A stretch of 8,750 bases of DNA from Bryobacterales bacterium (lineage in GTDB: Bacteria > Acidobacteriota > Terriglobia > Bryobacterales > Bryobacteraceae). The stretch lies in assembly GCA_025462985.1 (NCBI GenBank), contig JAOAPP010000269.1, forward strand, positions 1-8,750. The letters are read 5' to 3'. The notes beneath the pieces are model-generated. The model had not been told where the DNA came from. It saw nothing but the letters and a program-made list of their open reading frames with translations, and searched no databases. Positions 1-7,349 of this stretch are shown in pieces. Both the position numbers and the translations under genes were made by a program. Each line of letters opens with the position of its first letter. Within the stretch, counting starts at the first letter, position 1.

Positions 1-1767
<1,767 letters not shown>

Positions 1768-1768
1768 T

Positions 1769-2890
1769 CTAGCGGCGGCCGTGATAGCCCCCGCGGTAGG
1801 GATGGCCATAGTATGGGTGCCCATAATAGCCGCGGTAATATCCCGGCCCGCCGAAATAGAAACCGACTGAAGGGCCCGCATAGTAGGGATAACCATATCC
1901 ATACCCGTAAGCCGGATATCCATAGGCGTAGTAGGTAGGAGGAGGCGGCGGTGCCGGGTATTGATAACCGGCTCGCATGTTCGTCGTGGGCGGCGGCGTG
2001 TTGTACTCTCCTGGCTCAACGTAGCGGAACGCCTGGGGAGCCGCCGTGGTCGAGATAGTCAAGGGCTGCTGAATCCGAAACGTCAGAACCTCCTCCGGAT
2101 AAAGAACACTGGCATGACCATGCGTCAGAACGGCGCCCAAGCTAATTAAAGCGCCGGTCCCAGCGCCGATCGCTGCTCCGGTACCCCAGCCGACGGCCCC
2201 TCCTATAGCTGCTCCGAGAGCGGTTGTGCCTCCTACCGCTGCCGCGTCGCTGCCCCGGAAACGATCCCCTTTGCGGGCGATAAGCTGCGTCTGCATTGGA
2301 ATCCGCTGTCCATCAACCAGCGGCAGTTCCGTCAGCGCAATCGCCAGCCGGCCGGAGCCATCCACTTTCTGCGCTTCCACGACCTGTCCGGTGATTGTCT
2401 GTCCAGGCTCAGCAATCACAACACCATTCACCACCACGGGTTGGACCAGCGTTGCCGTGAACGCATCGCCAGGCTGATTTCTATCCGAAGCCAGCCGGTT
2501 GTTCAGCCGAGCCGTGACATAGGTGCCGGCCGGAACTGTGATCTGCGCCGGAACCGGAGGCGGGGTCTGCTGGTTGTAAACTCCCTGGCCATAGGGCTGC
2601 TGCCGACCGGAGGGTTGCTGCTGGCCGGAGGGCTGCTGTTGCTGTTGACCGTAAGGCGGTTGCCCATACGGCTGCTGCTGCGGAGCGGAAGACTGCTCTC
2701 CCGCCTCAGGCGGTTCCGGGGGCTGGCCGTACGGATTAGGCTCGGAGCCGTTGCCGTTCTCCGCCTGTGAACGGTCAGGAGCCTGCGGCCACCCTCCATC
2801 CTGTGCATACGCTAAAGTTGACGCGGCGAGAAGGCCGGCAGTGATGCCGCAAGCCGCCAGTTTTTTTGATTTCGTAATAAGGCTGTTCAT
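1769..2890 (-). CDS. Secreted glycine-zipper protein with Pro/Gln-rich and Tyr/Gly-rich ends
   Basis: This is a 373-residue exported protein of unknown function. From the ATG at 2890 the order is: signal peptide 1-29 (Lys-rich start, hydrophobic core, Ala-Tyr-Ala before Gln30); Pro/Gln-rich segment 30-112 with repeated PYGQ units; a folded, beta-rich-looking domain at about 116-212 (PAGTYVTARLNNRLASD, then a QTITGQVVEA stretch); a small-residue glycine-zipper segment at about 219-256 that could insert in a membrane or oligomerise; a conserved-looking VLYPEEVLTFRIQQPLTI stretch; and a Tyr/Gly/Pro-rich tail from about 300 to the end. An upstream in-frame start at 2914 exists. The one at 2890 is preferred because AGGGG lies 5 bases before it and the signal peptide then begins correctly. 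The stop is one base from the convergent oxidoreductase stop. An envelope or surface role is inferred from the signal peptide and composition only. Confidence 0.8.
   Translation of the reverse strand: MNSLITKSKKLAACGITAGLLAASTLAYAQDGGWPQAPDRSQAENGNGSEPNPYGQPPEPPEAGEQSSAPQQQPYGQPPYGQQQQQPSGQQQPSGRQQPYGQGVYNQQTPPPVPAQITVPAGTYVTARLNNRLASDRNQPGDAFTATLVQPVVVNGVVIAEPGQTITGQVVEAQKVDGSGRLAIALTELPLVDGQRIPMQTQLIARKGDRFRGSDAAAVGGTTALGAAIGGAVGWGTGAAIGAGTGALISLGAVLTHGHASVLYPEEVLTFRIQQPLTISTTAAPQAFRYVEPGEYNTPPPTTNMRAGYQYPAPPPPPTYYAYGYPAYGYGYGYPYYAGPSVGFYFGGPGYYRGYYGHPYYGHPYRGGYHGRR
1772..1933 (-). repeat. Tyr/Gly-rich coding repeat (C-terminal tail)
   Basis: The last 50 or so codons before the stop are dominated by Tyr, Gly and Pro, with YGYP, YYGHP and related units. 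They form a low-complexity tail after the glycine-zipper domain. Such tails are seen in many exported proteins, and no function follows from the composition alone. Confidence 0.65.
2585..2731 (-). repeat. Low-complexity Pro-Tyr-Gly-Gln coding repeat
   Basis: This stretch inside the secreted glycine-zipper gene encodes irregular repeats of PYGQ, QQQP and PSGQ. At the DNA level it is a run of CTG/TTG triplets on the plus strand. It is likely intrinsically disordered in the protein and prone to copy-number change. It is a coding repeat, not an independent element. Confidence 0.7.
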
Positions 2891-2895
2891 GTCTG

Positions 2896-2900
2896 CCCCT
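2896..2900 (-). promoter_or_regulatory. Ribosome binding site deciding the start of the glycine-zipper gene
   Basis: On the minus strand AGGGG is followed by GCAGAC-type spacing (5 bases) and the ATG at 2890. This favours the start at 2890 over the in-frame start at 2914. Confidence 0.6.
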
Positions 2901-3018
2901 GTATATTTCGACAACTTTGGACAAGCACGCGTTGCACCAACTTTAGCCTTTTTTATTCAATAACTTGAGCCGCCTCTATCTGGTTCGTAAGGGCCAGGTC
3001 CGGTGCTTTTCAGCCACC

Positions 3019-3174
3019 TTATCCTATCCGTCCACGGTAATAGTGGATCACTGACTTGGCGGCCAGCCCCGCAATCACGATGAGGCAGAGATAGCGCGCG
3101 GGACCTTTCAGCAGGAGAAAGCTAACAGCCGTGAGAACTGCAAACAAGAAAATCGCGGTCTTGATGCCAATCAT
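3019..3174 (-). CDS. 51-residue two-helix membrane protein, translationally coupled to the TonB-like gene
   Basis: This short gene begins at ATG 3174, which shares bases with the TGA stop of the upstream TonB/TolA-like gene (ATGA, 3171-3174), and ends at TAA 3019-3021. It encodes 51 residues: a short Lys-containing start, a hydrophobic helix at about 5-22 (ending SFLLL), a short KGPAR turn, a second hydrophobic helix at about 28-40, and a basic tail (HYYRGRIG). Both helices and the positive flanks suggest an inner-membrane hairpin. There is no Shine-Dalgarno sequence of its own, so termination-reinitiation from the gene before it is the likely way it is translated. I recognise no family. The clean hydrophobic pattern, the exact overlap and the same strand argue for a real gene; conservation could not be tested here. 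It may assist or regulate the TonB-like partner, which is inference. Confidence 0.65.
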   Translation of the reverse strand: MIGIKTAIFLFAVLTAVSFLLLKGPARYLCLIVIAGLAAKSVIHYYRGRIG

Positions 3175-4241
3175 TGCGAAGCAGGCATGTTGTAGCTGAA
3201 CGTAAAGGCCAGTCGCACCTGCATGCCCTTGAAATCAGCAGGCAATGGAGGCAGCGGATTCGACATGCTTAGCCCGGCGACAGCCGCCCGGTCGAGCGCC
3301 TCCGAGCCGGATGAGTCGGCCGTGACCAGCTTGGGAATACTGCCATCGCGGCTGATAATGAACTCCATCACCGTGCGTCCGCGCGAGGTGCCCATGCGAA
3401 CGCTGTCCGGAATCACACGCCGCCAGTTTCCACGCACGATGGCGAGAACACGCGCAAGATAATTTCGAAAGTCAGCCCCTTGCGGATCGCTCTGCAACTC
3501 CACCTGCGTGTGCTGCGCGGCCGTCCGGCCGTCAATCCCCGGAGCGGCGGGTGAGGGCTGAGACTGACGGTCGTCATTGATGGAGAGGTGGTCGCTGTTT
3601 GGTGGCTGGGACAAGCTTTGGATCGTACTCTGAACGCTGGCCTTCGGCACGGCAAGCGTAGGATGGCTCGTCATCGGTTCGGACCCAACGTTCTGGAATG
3701 GCTGATCTGGAGGCGGGGCCGGCGGTGGTGGAATGTTCGAGGTCAGTCCATTGGGAGCTCCCGGCGGCAGATTCGCGGGGGCCTGATTGGTCGCCACCCT
3801 GGGAGCCTCCGGTAAAATCTGGGGTGCGGCCTTCGCCGTCTGGGAAGGCGGAGCGGATTTAGGAACTTCAAAATGGCGAGTGCTCGGGTTCGGCGCGGCA
3901 CGGCGGGCCCGGGAAGCTTGGGCAGGCAGGAGATCGTTCAGGTCGATATTCTTCGTCGGAGTTCGTGTGTTCGGAGCCTTCTGGGTCAGCAAGTCTTTCG
4001 GGAAGTAGAGAGGGACTCTTCTGACGATGACTTTACGTTCTGTCGGAACGGAGGCGACGGGGGCGGGGGCCTGCACCACCGCTATACTCACCAGGAGGTT
4101 GAGCAGAACCGAAAGGACCGCGATCCCCAACCAGCCGCCGAGAGTATGCCTTTCCTCCCAGTGGAGGATCAGGTCAAGCTCAGGTTCTTGGTGAGAACGC
4201 TGTGCGACCGGATTAGTTCCTGTGTCGGAGAGGGTCGCCAT
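3171..4241 (-). CDS. TonB/TolA-type energy-transducer-like protein
   Basis: A 356-residue protein with the TonB/TolA plan: a cytoplasmic N-terminus of about 35 residues; one membrane helix at about 36-56; a long Pro/Ala/Ser-rich periplasmic linker at about 57-250, including a PPPPAPPP run near 171-178; and a C-terminal domain at about 256-350. The domain opens with FRNYLARVLAIVRGNWRRV, which is TolA/TonB-like, followed by VMEFIISRDGSIPKLVTADSSG, ALDRAAVAGLSM and NPLPPLP, as in TonB C-terminal domains. Such proteins span the periplasm and link inner-membrane motor complexes to outer-membrane partners. No ExbB/ExbD or TolQ/TolR genes are in the window, so the motor is unknown. The start at 4241 lies 29 bases inside the upstream oxidoreductase gene and its ribosome site is weak, which suggests coupled translation. 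The family is clear; whether it acts as a TonB or a TolA, or in envelope assembly, is not. Confidence 0.85.
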   Translation of the reverse strand: MATLSDTGTNPVAQRSHQEPELDLILHWEERHTLGGWLGIAVLSVLLNLLVSIAVVQAPAPVASVPTERKVIVRRVPLYFPKDLLTQKAPNTRTPTKNIDLNDLLPAQASRARRAAPNPSTRHFEVPKSAPPSQTAKAAPQILPEAPRVATNQAPANLPPGAPNGLTSNIPPPPAPPPDQPFQNVGSEPMTSHPTLAVPKASVQSTIQSLSQPPNSDHLSINDDRQSQPSPAAPGIDGRTAAQHTQVELQSDPQGADFRNYLARVLAIVRGNWRRVIPDSVRMGTSRGRTVMEFIISRDGSIPKLVTADSSGSEALDRAAVAGLSMSNPLPPLPADFKGMQVRLAFTFSYNMPASQ

Positions 4242-5211
4242 TCTTGCTGATTGTCTCTGAAACTAACGCCCCGTGCTCCCTGATTTTAACAAGGATCGAC
4301 TCCGCCAGGCTGAGGGCGTCCGTGGCGGCGGAAGCCGTCACGACGGGCTGTGAGCGGGTCCGTACGGCTTCGAAAAAGGACTCCAGTTCCAGCTTCAGCG
4401 GCTCCCCAGGTGTTACCGGCAGGGGCCTGTAGTCGATTTGCGATTCGAACCCAACATTGGGTTCGTTTTTGCGAACCGCCAGGCGAACCGCATCCTGACG
4501 GCCGTAGTCCACCGAAATATACTCACCCGGCTGAAAAATCCGGAGCTTCCGGACCTTTTCTGTCGAGACGCGGCTCGCCGTCAGATTGGCGATGCAGCCG
4601 GACTCAAAAGCAAGGCGAACATTGGCGATATCGACAAGGGGGCTCAGGACAGAAATCCCGGCCGCTCGAACCTCCACTGGCATAGCTCCCGTCAGGCTCA
4701 GCACGATGTCGAGGTCGTGGATCATGAGGTCGAGAACAACGTCGATATCCAGGCTGCGCGGCGTGAATACGCTAAGCCGGTGTACCTCGAAGAATATGGG
4801 GACCGTCAGGCACTGTTGAAGGGCGATCACCGCCGGATTGAACCGCTCCAGATGCCCCACCTGAATAATTCTGCCGCTCTGCGTCGCCAGTTCGGCCAAG
4901 CGTCGGCCCGCTTCCGCCGAATCAGCGATTGGCTTCTCCACCAGCACGTCAACCCCGCCGCGCAGAAGCTTGGAAGCGACCTGTTCATGGGTGACCGTAG
5001 GCGTAGCCACCACGGCACAATCAGCCGTGCTAAATATCTCTTCAATATTACTAAAGCAGTTCGTTTCGTAATACAGGGCTAAGGCGTTGGCTCTCGAAGG
5101 GTCCGCGTCCAAAATCCCGGCCAGCCGAACACCCGGAAGCTCGGCAATTGCCCGGGCATGATTCTTCCCAAAGGCGCCTGCTCCGACCACCGCAACCCGC
5201 AATTCACTCAT
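4213..5211 (-). CDS. Gfo/Idh/MocA-family oxidoreductase in the lipid A operon (GnnA-like candidate)
   Basis: A full-length 332-residue NAD(P)-dependent dehydrogenase of the Gfo/Idh/MocA family. The Rossmann fold starts at once, with VVGAGAFGKNHARA (GxGxxG at 10-15). EKP at 92-94 places the conserved Lys at 93, VGHLERFNP follows at 118-126, and DLMIHDLD at 161-168 carries the conserved His165. The substrate-binding C-terminal domain is complete. The gene overlaps the lpxI stop by 8 bases and has a good ribosome site (GGAGG) inside lpxI. Position in a fabZ-lpxA-lpxI run suggests a UDP-sugar substrate. In Acidithiobacillus ferrooxidans, GnnA of this family oxidises the 3-OH of UDP-GlcNAc and GnnB then transaminates it, giving amide-linked lipid A. 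This protein could be a GnnA, but no GnnB is visible here. Family assignment is firm; the substrate is inferred. Confidence 0.85.
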   Translation of the reverse strand: MSELRVAVVGAGAFGKNHARAIAELPGVRLAGILDADPSRANALALYYETNCFSNIEEIFSTADCAVVATPTVTHEQVASKLLRGGVDVLVEKPIADSAEAGRRLAELATQSGRIIQVGHLERFNPAVIALQQCLTVPIFFEVHRLSVFTPRSLDIDVVLDLMIHDLDIVLSLTGAMPVEVRAAGISVLSPLVDIANVRLAFESGCIANLTASRVSTEKVRKLRIFQPGEYISVDYGRQDAVRLAVRKNEPNVGFESQIDYRPLPVTPGEPLKLELESFFEAVRTRSQPVVTASAATDALSLAESILVKIREHGALVSETISKNGDPLRHRN

Positions 5212-6049
5212 GGGCGGTAGCCTCCAGCGGAGGATAAGCGACGATTGTCAGGTTCGCCTCATTGGCCCGCTTCAGCATCTCATCCTTGTCGAGAAGCAGG
5301 GTCCGGCCGGAATCCAAAGCAAACGCCGTAGTGTTGGTCTCGATCATGGTCTCGATGGTTGTCAGCCCCGCCACGGGCACATCGAACAGTAGATGAGCTC
5401 GGCCGCGAGAGGCCTTCACTAGCCGAAGCGGCCGCCCCGCTGTCAGCGCTGCCGCGCGCCGGAGCATAGCGTCCGTTCCCTCCATAGCTTCTGCAGCGAC
5501 GCAGGCTCGCTCGCTGATCGCCACGCTCTGGCCAATGTCGGCCGTGGCCAAAGCGGACGCAAGCCGGCGTCCATACTTGATGTCCGACTCTTCCTCTTTG
5601 GACGGTTTGCGGCGGGTTAGAACGCCTTCGGGTGCGAGCAGCGGCTTCAACAGAACGGTCGAATCCACCAGCTGAATTCCTTCTTCCTCCATGACTCTCT
5701 GCACACCCCCAATCAAGGCCGCAGTGTTCTTGTGTTTGAGGGAAGTCAGCAGTTTCACCAGCCGCCAGTCCGGCTTGATGCCGGAGAAGATACTGACATG
5801 CTTCACTTGGCCGGTCATCATGACCTGCGTCACGCCTTCGCGCTTGAAGATTTCAATGAGCTTTCCAAGTTGCCCGATGTTGATCCAATGCACCGCCGAC
5901 GAGGCGAATTGAACCAGATCCGGCGTGGCCTCGTTTTCGATGGCAACGACCACGACTTCGTGGCCTTCCCGCCGCGCCGTTTCGAGCGCGAGAAGGGGAA
6001 ACCGACCGTTTCCGGCAATCATTCCAAAACGCTGCGGTTTACCTGTCAC
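5204..6049 (-). CDS. lpxI: UDP-2,3-diacylglucosamine pyrophosphatase LpxI
   Basis: LpxI hydrolyses UDP-2,3-diacylglucosamine to lipid X and UMP, the fourth step of lipid A synthesis, in bacteria that lack LpxH. The 281-residue length is normal. The N-terminal domain begins with FGMIAGNGRFP, followed by VMMTGQVKH (77-84) and DSTVLLKPLLAPEGVLTRRKP (129-149). The C-terminal domain has AISERACVAAEAMEGTDAML (177-195), LRLVKASRGRA and FDVPVAGLTTIE. Asp223 in FDVP is at the position of the catalytic Asp of the Caulobacter enzyme. The start is GTG at 6049, 8 bases after the lpxA stop, with only a weak ribosome site, so it probably depends on coupling. The 3' end overlaps the next gene by 8 bases. Confidence 0.95.
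   Translation of the reverse strand: MTGKPQRFGMIAGNGRFPLLALETARREGHEVVVVAIENEATPDLVQFASSAVHWINIGQLGKLIEIFKREGVTQVMMTGQVKHVSIFSGIKPDWRLVKLLTSLKHKNTAALIGGVQRVMEEEGIQLVDSTVLLKPLLAPEGVLTRRKPSKEEESDIKYGRRLASALATADIGQSVAISERACVAAEAMEGTDAMLRRAAALTAGRPLRLVKASRGRAHLLFDVPVAGLTTIETMIETNTTAFALDSGRTLLLDKDEMLKRANEANLTIVAYPPLEATAHE
5221..5225 (-). promoter_or_regulatory. Ribosome binding site of the Gfo/Idh/MocA gene, inside lpxI
   Basis: Minus-strand GGAGG lies 9 bases before the ATG at 5211, within the last codons of lpxI. It is the clearest Shine-Dalgarno sequence of the operon and supports an 8-base overlapping start rather than a later one. Confidence 0.55.
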
Positions 6050-6057
6050 TGCGCCGT

Positions 6058-6834
6058 CTACTTCACGAATCCATGCCGGGATGAGCGCACGAATTCGAGC
6101 AGCTGCTTGACCTCGGAAGTCTGTGGAATTTCATCTTCGATCTTTGAGAGCGCCTGTGTGGTGTTGAGCCCGCTGCGCGTCAGAAGACGAAACGAGTTCT
6201 GCAGCGGCTCGATGGCGTCCGACGAAAAACCGCTTCGCTCCAAGCCGATTCGATTCGCGCCGTAGACCTTTACCTCGTGATCGGAAGCCGTCGTCGAGTA
6301 CGGCAGCACGTCCTGTTTGATGACGCTGTAGCTTCCGACAATGGCGTTGCGGCCGATTCGAACGAACTGGTGAATAGCAGACAAGCCGCCGATGTTCACG
6401 TTGTCCTCGACGATGACGTGCCCGGCGAAAGTCACGTTGTTCGCCAGAATGGTGTTGTTGTGGATCACGACATCGTGTGCCACGTGGACGTAAGCCATCA
6501 GCAGGTTGTTATCTCCGATGGAGGTCACCATGCCGCCGCCTTCGGTGCCACGGTGAATGGTAACGAATTCGCGGATGGAATTGTGGTTGCCAATCCGGGC
6601 TTCCGAGGCCTCGCCCTTGTACTTCTTATCCTGTGGCGCCACGCCGCACGAGCAGTACGGATAAAACGTATTTCCTTCGCCGATCGTCAGTTTTCCGTCC
6701 AAATAGATGTGAGCCAGAAGGCGGGTGCCAGCACCGATAGTCACGCCCGGGCCGATGATGCAGTAAGGGCCAACATCCGCCTGGGACGAGATCTCGGATT
6801 TAGGGTCGACGATCGCTGTCGGATGAATTGCCAC
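6058..6834 (-). CDS. lpxA: Acyl-ACP--UDP-N-acetylglucosamine O-acyltransferase LpxA
   Basis: LpxA transfers a 3-hydroxyacyl chain from ACP to the 3-position of UDP-GlcNAc (or to the 3-amino group of UDP-GlcNAc3N in some species), the first lipid A step, in the cytoplasm as a homotrimer. The 258-residue protein shows left-handed beta-helix hexapeptide repeats from HPTAIVDPKSEIS onward, IREFVTIHRGT (87-97), VHVAHD with the catalytic His at 120, ILANNVTFAGHV, and IGGLSAIHQFVRIG. The alpha-helical C-terminus ends in SSRHGFVK. The residue aligned with E. coli Gly173, part of the acyl-chain ruler, is Ser168 (in VGSYS). The start is GTG at 6834, chosen because the beta-helix begins at once; it lies 6 bases after the fabZ stop with no strong ribosome site. 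Confidence 0.95.
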   Translation of the reverse strand: MAIHPTAIVDPKSEISSQADVGPYCIIGPGVTIGAGTRLLAHIYLDGKLTIGEGNTFYPYCSCGVAPQDKKYKGEASEARIGNHNSIREFVTIHRGTEGGGMVTSIGDNNLLMAYVHVAHDVVIHNNTILANNVTFAGHVIVEDNVNIGGLSAIHQFVRIGRNAIVGSYSVIKQDVLPYSTTASDHEVKVYGANRIGLERSGFSSDAIEPLQNSFRLLTRSGLNTTQALSKIEDEIPQTSEVKQLLEFVRSSRHGFVK

Positions 6835-6840
6835 TGCGGT

Positions 6841-7329
6841 CTAGGCCAGTTGCGGCTCCGCGACCTGCGCAGGGGCCGCCGGAGCAGTCTGGGATGCGCG
6901 GTCGATCAGCTTGCACATCACAGTGGCTTCCGCAACGACTTGCCCGTCGACAGTGGCGACGCCTTGGATTTTGGCAACCGTCGTCTTGAGCCGGATCAAT
7001 TTCATCGCGATCCGAAGCTGGTCCCCGGGAACAACAGGCTTCCGAAATTTGGCTTCTTCGACCGACGCTAGGAACATCAGCTTGCCGCGTGTGTGAGGGG
7101 CGACAGTTGTGACGAGGATGCCCGCCGTTTGCGCCATGGCCTCGATGATCATCACGCCAGGCATGACAGGATAGCCCGGGAAATGACCCGTGAATTGGGG
7201 CTCGTTGAATGTGACGTTCTTGATCCCGACGATGGAGTCCTCGGTAATTTCAAGAACTCGATCCACCAGCAGCATCGGGTAGCGGTGCGGCAGGAGCTCC
7301 AGAATCTCCTGAATATCTAGCGATTGCAT
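6841..7329 (-). CDS. fabZ: 3-hydroxyacyl-[acyl-carrier-protein] dehydratase FabZ
   Basis: FabZ dehydrates 3-hydroxyacyl-ACP to trans-2-enoyl-ACP in fatty acid elongation and so draws on the same pool LpxA uses for lipid A; the two genes are commonly adjacent. The 162-residue hotdog protein begins with the typical LDIQEILELLPHRYPMLLVDRV. It has GHFPGYPVMPGV with catalytic His49, EAMAQTAG with catalytic Glu63, and AKFRKPVVPGDQL. It ends in an Ala/Pro-rich extension (about 146-162), which makes it slightly longer than the usual 140-150 residues. ATG 7329 is supported by family alignment and by GAGAA a few bases upstream. It is the first gene of the minus-strand operon and is divergent from the peptidase gene. 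Confidence 0.95.
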   Translation of the reverse strand: MQSLDIQEILELLPHRYPMLLVDRVLEITEDSIVGIKNVTFNEPQFTGHFPGYPVMPGVMIIEAMAQTAGILVTTVAPHTRGKLMFLASVEEAKFRKPVVPGDQLRIAMKLIRLKTTVAKIQGVATVDGQVVAEATVMCKLIDRASQTAPAAPAQVAEPQLA

Positions 7330-7349
7330 GGATTTCTCATAATATCAGC
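7330..7349. promoter_or_regulatory. 20-bp divergent spacer with overlapping -10-like sequences
   Basis: Only 20 bases separate the fabZ and peptidase start codons. On the plus strand CATAAT (7338-7343) lies 6 bases before the GTG at 7350. On the minus strand TATTAT (7344-7339) lies 9 bases before the fabZ ATG. Neither has a good -35 at normal spacing. The plus-strand gene has no Shine-Dalgarno sequence, so leaderless expression is possible. Other promoters could lie inside either coding region. Confidence 0.35.

Noticed and set aside
2941..2965. T-run on the plus strand (CCTTTTTTATT) as a terminator
   Set aside because: No stem precedes it and no plus-strand gene ends nearby; the minus-strand genes would see it as an A-run.
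4438..5082. Plus-strand open frame (214 codons) opposite the Gfo/Idh/MocA gene
   Set aside because: Antisense shadow of a well-supported gene; its composition and lack of motifs fit codon-bias artefact.
6277..7071. Long plus-strand open frame (264 codons) opposite lpxA and fabZ
   Set aside because: It lies entirely antisense to two genes with complete catalytic motifs, its protein is Arg/Asp/Val-biased without any recognisable domain, and it crosses the lpxA-fabZ junction.
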